A DNA stretch of 64,000 bases from Aphidius gifuensis (Eukaryota; Arthropoda; Insecta; Hymenoptera; Braconidae), in NCBI RefSeq assembly GCF_014905175.1, contig NC_057793.1:1798001-1862000 (forward strand), read 5' to 3'. Shown here piece after piece: positions 59,118 to 64,000 of this stretch. How positions within the stretch are numbered: position 1 is the stretch's first letter; each line of letters opens with the position of its first letter. The notes below the pieces were generated by a model that worked only from the letters and a program-made list of their open reading frames with translations, was not told the origin of the DNA and ran no database searches. A program made the position numbers and the translations under genes.

Positions 59118-60968
59118 TTAATTATTTAAATGTTTTAATAATTTTTTAATTTTAGTTTCTTTTGATTTATAAATAATATTTTTAATTTTCAAACTATTAA
59201 TGCTATTTTTATAATTATCAATTAGATTTTTTGTGAGATAAATATTGCCAGCTGTTAGACCAGCAAATGATGTATCATTAATTTCATGCAAATAATTATA
59301 ATCCAAATATAAATAATTAATTTTAAGCTTGAAAAATGCAAATGGCTGAATGATGGTAATTTTATTATTTGATAAATTGAGTATTTTTAAATTATTTAAA
59401 TCATTAAAAGTTTTTGCATTTATTATTTGAATTTCATTTGATTGAAGATATAGCTTTTGCAATTTTTTCATGCCATTAAAAACACCAGGTTCAATGTTGA
59501 TCAATTTATTTGATGCCAATGATAGTAATTCAATGTTCATGTTGAAAAATGAATTTGCATTAATTTTATTAATTTTATTTGACGTTAATAATAATTGTTT
59601 AAGATGAGAAAGTTGATTGAACAAATTAATTGGTATTATTTCAATTTCATTGTTAGACAAAATAAGTTTAATTAAATTATCAAGTCCATTAAAAGTTCCT
59701 GTTTCAATGGATTTTAATTTGTTTGATTGAAGAGACAATTTTTCGATTTTTAAATTACAAAATGCATCAATATTAATTTTGCTGATGTTGTTCATTGATA
59801 GCTCCAACTCGTACATCTTACTGAGATTATTTAAAAGACCCTTTGGTATTGATTCAAGTTTATTTTGACTTAAATCAAGTGATGACAATTTTTCAAGTCC
59901 ATCAAATGTTCCAGGTTTTAAAAATTTTAATTCATTCTCTTCAAGCGACAGGGTGCTTAGCTCAGTCAATCCACTAAATGAATCATCATCAATTTCAATT
60001 ATTTTATTTGTACTTAGATCAAGCTCATTGAGATTTTCTAGATTATTAAATATATTTTTTGAAATTTTTTCTATTAAATTGTCGGCTAGATTTAATTCTT
60101 GCAAATTTTTTAATCCAGAAAATATTCCAGGTTTTAGGGTTTTAATTTTATTTGATAGTAATGATAAAAATTTTATATTTAAACCAGAAAATGCATTTAT
60201 CTCAATGTTTGTAATTTCATTTGAATATAAAATTAAATCTTCAAGACTTTTAAGTTTGTTAAAAATATTTTTCTGTATGTATTTTATATTTTCTTGACTT
60301 ATTTCGAGGATTTTTAAATTTTTTAAATTATCAAATGTTCCTGGTTCTATATTTGTAATATTATTTTTACAAAATAAAATTTTTTTAAGATTTTTAAAAC
60401 CAGAAAAATCAACGTATTTAAAATTTTTTATATTGTTATTTTTTAAATAAAAATTTTCAATAGTTGAATTAATTTTTTTAAATAACAAATTTATGTTTAA
60501 ATTACTTTTTTTTATTGTTAATTTTTCTAAATTTAATTCTGATAATAATTGATTATTTTTATCGACAGTTTCTTCATCAATAATTAATGTCAACTTTTTA
60601 AGATTTTTTAATTCTTTAAAAAGATTTTCCTTTAATTCGATGGTACTTGATGCAATATTTAAATATGTTAAATTTGATAAACCCAAAAATGATTTTGAAT
60701 TTATATTTATCTTGGTATTTTTTAAATTTAAATTTAATTCAGTTATTGATAAATTTTTAAATGTTTCCGCTGCAATTTTCGTTATATTTTCGTCTCTTAT
60801 TGTCAATGAAAATTCATTGATTTCCACTTGTTCTACTGACACTAAAGTATCACTATTTTTGCAAATATTTATTCCATTTTCAGACCAACAATTTCCAAAA
60901 GTTTTTTCAATAAAAAAAAGTGCCAAAATCATTTGAAACTGTACTTTCTTTAATTTAATTTTTTCCAT
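59118..60968 (-). CDS. Secreted leucine-rich repeat protein
   Basis: Single open frame. I choose ATG 60968, which gives 616 residues beginning MEKIKLKKVQFQMILALFFI, a good signal peptide; the frame stays open up to 61106 but the extra residues look like untranslated sequence after an AG acceptor. The mature protein starts with a short cysteine region (CWSENGINICKNSD) and is then almost entirely extracellular-type LRRs (LxxLxLxxNxIxxIxxxxFxxL), about 20 of them. The middle shows a three-repeat super-unit of about 70 residues (NI..LSLxSNKLKxIEPGxF, xGLxxLxxLxLSxNEI, xxIPxNLFNxLxxL). No transmembrane helix, GPI signal, TIR or C-terminal cysteine cap is seen, so it should be released outside the cell. 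Toll-like and chaoptin-like LRRs are the nearest type by pattern. If the host is a parasitoid wasp, a venom or immune role is possible, but that is inference. Confidence 0.82.
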   Translation of the reverse strand: MEKIKLKKVQFQMILALFFIEKTFGNCWSENGINICKNSDTLVSVEQVEINEFSLTIRDENITKIAAETFKNLSITELNLNLKNTKININSKSFLGLSNLTYLNIASSTIELKENLFKELKNLKKLTLIIDEETVDKNNQLLSELNLEKLTIKKSNLNINLLFKKINSTIENFYLKNNNIKNFKYVDFSGFKNLKKILFCKNNITNIEPGTFDNLKNLKILEISQENIKYIQKNIFNKLKSLEDLILYSNEITNIEINAFSGLNIKFLSLLSNKIKTLKPGIFSGLKNLQELNLADNLIEKISKNIFNNLENLNELDLSTNKIIEIDDDSFSGLTELSTLSLEENELKFLKPGTFDGLEKLSSLDLSQNKLESIPKGLLNNLSKMYELELSMNNISKINIDAFCNLKIEKLSLQSNKLKSIETGTFNGLDNLIKLILSNNEIEIIPINLFNQLSHLKQLLLTSNKINKINANSFFNMNIELLSLASNKLINIEPGVFNGMKKLQKLYLQSNEIQIINAKTFNDLNNLKILNLSNNKITIIQPFAFFKLKINYLYLDYNYLHEINDTSFAGLTAGNIYLTKNLIDNYKNSINSLKIKNIIYKSKETKIKKLLKHLNN

Positions 60969-61106
60969 TTTTAAAGAGCTGACACTGTGGCTCATTCGAG
61001 CTGATATTAATATACTAAAATTTATTTTATAATTTATTTTATATATACTAATAAATACATCGTTAAGTCCAGTTGATAACCACCTCTTTAAAAAATTAAT
61101 CAACAA

Positions 61107-64000
61107 ATTTATTGATAATAATTTAAAAATAGAAAAGCAGCTATGTTATTATTAATATTAAATTTTTATTTGAACTTTGAAATGATTATTAATTATTTTA
61201 TTATTATTATAAACAATATGTGTCTTGAAAATAATAAAAATAGATAAAATATTGATGATAAATATATATTAAAATTTTTATCGAAAAATACTCAAAGCAC
61301 TAATCGTTAGTGTGTTCTTAACTAGCGATTAGATGTTGAATTTTTTAATTATATTTTTATTTTTAACGAGTATCAGTTTACCCTTGAGATAAAAATCATC
61401 TGGTTGGCCATCAAATTATATATAAGCTTGCTTAAATTATTATAATTAAAATGATTTAGTTAATTGAAAAATTTTTATTTTATTTTTAATTTAATCCATA
61501 GTAAAATAACTCAATTTTTTTTATGATTTAAATCAAAATTAATTTTATCAATTTTATTATTTCATTTTAATAATAATAATTGAAGCTGAACATAATTTCA
61601 CCCTCAAAAGTTTGAGAGGCAATCAGCTTGTTATAATAATATTTGTATTTACAAATAAACATGTAATATTAAATTTATTCAAAACCACAAAAACTTGGTT
61701 ACTAATTGAAAGCCCAGATATTTTCCATATAGGTATTAAATATTTCTTTGATGTTATTTAATTATTAAACACAAAGCTCAAAGCAATAACACAAAAATAA
61801 TCGTTAATTCATTTGCAATTAATATACAATAATTATAAAAATTTTTATTACAAAAATATACATGATTTTCACTTTATCAATTAGTAAATTAACACGTTAA
61901 TTAACGCATTAATTTGTATATATTAAATATCAAACAATACAAATTTTATAAAATGATAATTAATATAGAAAGTTTAATTATTTTATTACAATTTATATTT
62001 AATTTGTATCTAATGAATTTTAATAACTTATTTAATAATTTATTTATAGAACAAAAATTGATAAATTCTATTGAATAAAAATCGTGGAATTTTTTTTTTA
62101 AAATAATAAAATAAAATAGCTCGAGTAATAATAATAGTTTCAATATACATTGACCCTATATTATTATATTTTTTTTGTTTTAAATTATCAATACGGATGT
62201 ACAATATTTTCCCACTGTTTATCTTATATATATATAAAAAAAAAGCCCTACAGTATTTGCGTGTTTGTTAGCAGTTGCGGGTGAAATTTAACTGCTTAAA
62301 ACCACAGAAAATCCTTGAAGCTAAAGAAAATAAAAATAGAAAAAAAAATATATATATATAAAATAAGATAAAATAGGATATAGGATGGGATAAAGTAAAG
62401 GTAAAAGATAGTTTGTGAGACTTATGTTCAAGTTGTTGTATATATACAGTGGAAAGTACGGTTTAAACCCCCCCGGGTGTTTCAAATACTGTTGCACGTA
62501 TAAATATATATATATTTATCAGAATTGAGGTAGATAATAAATAAAAATAAATATAAATAAAAATTATTTATAAAAAAACAACAAGAAAAACATGAAATTG
62601 TGAAGAGGAATTCCTTCTTTCTTTGTAGATCACGTGTATCTTTTAGAGAAAAAAATAACTAGGCTTATGACTTCTAGGATAAGTGCGGGTGGATCAGTAT
62701 TCTCATGTATTTTTTAATATAATTTTTCATGATTTTTTTTTTCAAAAAAACAATGTAATTTTATAAATTGAAGATAATTTATTTTATTTTTTTATAAAAA
62801 ATTACTAACAATGTGTTGAATTGAACATAAATTTTTTTATCTAAAGAAAAAAATTGAAATAATTTTTATAAAGTTCAACAACTAGTAATGTATTTTTTTT
62901 TCTTTTATATAGAGTCAATTAATTGATGAAATAAAATTGAAAAAAGAAAATTCAATTCAACAATTTTGAAACTTTCAAAGTATTTAATATAAAATTAAAT
63001 TGAAAAAAAAAAAAATTATTAAAAAATAAAAAAAAAAAGCTCGCAGTGTCACACGAAGTGAAAAATTTCCTTTCAACTTTTTAGTTGAAACCCTTAAAAA
63101 TTATTTTCTCATTCCAACACCTCTTAATTCGCTTGACTGATTTTTTTTTCATTTATTTTATTTATTTTTTCAATAAATAACAGCTAAAATTACACATAAA
63201 ACTTTTGAATATTCAAAAGTAAAAAAAAATCTATCAACATTTTCCACAAAACAATTCAATTATATAAATAATCAAAAAAGCCAAATACAAATAATTTATT
63301 AATACAATTAAAACCATAAAAAAAAACCAATAATAAACATAAAAAAATTATGTAAAATATTTAATTTGTTAATATAAAAAAACACGATAATAAAATAAAA
63401 TTTTCTTATAGTGTTTGTATAATTTAATGAGAAAATCACGTGGTAATTGTCAACACGTATACCCAAGTGACATTAACATATTCAAGGAAAATTCATGTAA
63501 CAATAACAAGTATATATATAGAGTGTAAATACAATATCCTTAAAATGTATATATATATTTTGATGTCATGGAGAAGATTAGAAGAAGTAGAATGTGTCTC
63601 ACCAGTCGCATTTCTTAACGAGCTATTAACGTCAATGTTCCATCTCATCTCTGAAAAGTGTATATATATTTAGTCAAAAACCTTCATTCTGTAAACTACC
63701 CTTTCTTGAATTTATGTTATATATACAAACACACACAATTTTAGAATAATCATGTACTGGTTTTACTTGTCGCCCTTCAATATAACTTTGTCGTCGTCGT
63801 CGTCGTCGTCTTTGAAGTCACATGGTATTTTCAATTTTCACATTTAAATAGCCTATTCAAGTTTAATAGAGAATATGAGTGAGATAAAATTTAATATATA
63901 TATTTTTCACTAAATCGTAAAAGTAAATTCATTCATACGTATTTAATTTTTTATGTACATACAACGATGTGTATTCAATTTATTTTTTCATGTATATTTT
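61107..64000. other. A/T-rich intergenic or intron sequence
   Basis: No supported gene. Points seen: GC patch near 62463 (ACCCCCCCGGGTG), an open frame at 63563-63673 (MSWRRLEEVECVSPVAFLNE..) with fairly normal composition but no splice context I can confirm, and a (GTC)n microsatellite at 63786-63811. It may be part of the long gene's introns. Confidence 0.3.
63786..63811. repeat. (GTC)n microsatellite
   Basis: Seven consecutive GTC units starting within TTTGTCGTCGTCGTCGTCG. A simple repeat with no coding context. Confidence 0.9.

Noticed and set aside
59953..60936. Plus-strand frames of 98-114 codons
   Set aside because: Shadows of the LRR gene; its coding sense on the minus strand has clear repeats.
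1..64000. CRISPR arrays, phage or bacterial operons
   Set aside because: No regularly spaced direct repeats of CRISPR type. Genes have spliceosomal introns, so the DNA is eukaryotic.

Overview
This is animal nuclear DNA, most likely from an insect. Coding exons are split by short, very AT-rich GT-AG introns; genes are widely spaced on both strands; there is no operon structure; and the DNA is full of A/T runs and small non-autonomous transposons. The gene set (hyccin, PLC-gamma, COX10, DUS1L, a DHHC palmitoyltransferase, VEGF-receptor/Pvr-like genes), the extreme AT richness, and the F-box/LRR and secreted LRR genes would fit a GC-poor parasitoid wasp of the Aphidiinae type. That placement is inference and needs a database search.

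Layout. 1-2.6 kb: a complete five-exon minus-strand gene for a short secreted protein with the first two Ig domains of a VEGF receptor and no transmembrane or kinase part, bracketed by a direct repeat that suggests a tandem array continuing off the left edge. 2.7-4.4 kb: a broken glutamate-cysteine ligase (GCLC) copy that keeps intron positions. 4.5-5.7 kb: a hAT-type MITE with a perfect 8-bp target duplication. 6.3-9.1 kb: hyccin (FAM126). 9.2-17.9 kb: an intact PLC-gamma gene (minus) flanked by two copies of a 1.4-kb segment, each carrying the tail of an unknown coiled-coil gene and the start of CHAF1B. 18.1-21.9 kb: a decayed VEGFR/Pvr-like receptor copy folded into a large inverted duplication (arms about 1.4 kb) filled with a CGGAGWAAT-rich repeat.

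22.7-29 kb is a compact housekeeping stretch: COX10 (plus) and DUS1L (minus) converge tail to tail, followed by a DHHC palmitoyltransferase (minus). A tRNA-like element with a split anticodon loop lies at 31.0-31.2 kb, and an F-box/LRR gene at 31.8-33.3 kb. From 34 kb onward the window is mostly intron or intergenic DNA of one long plus-strand gene of unknown identity: exon 1 at 35.7 kb, then an intron of about 15.8 kb, then exons at 51.5 and 51.7 kb. Foldback repeats and an intact secreted LRR gene (59.1-61.0 kb, minus) follow.

Housekeeping genes act in unrelated pathways: phosphoinositide supply (hyccin) and phosphoinositide hydrolysis (PLC-gamma), heme A synthesis (COX10), tRNA modification (DUS1L) and protein palmitoylation. 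The unusual theme is repeated copying of VEGFR/Pvr-like sequence: an intact soluble two-Ig form on one side, and a pseudogene in a palindrome able to form a long hairpin RNA on the other.
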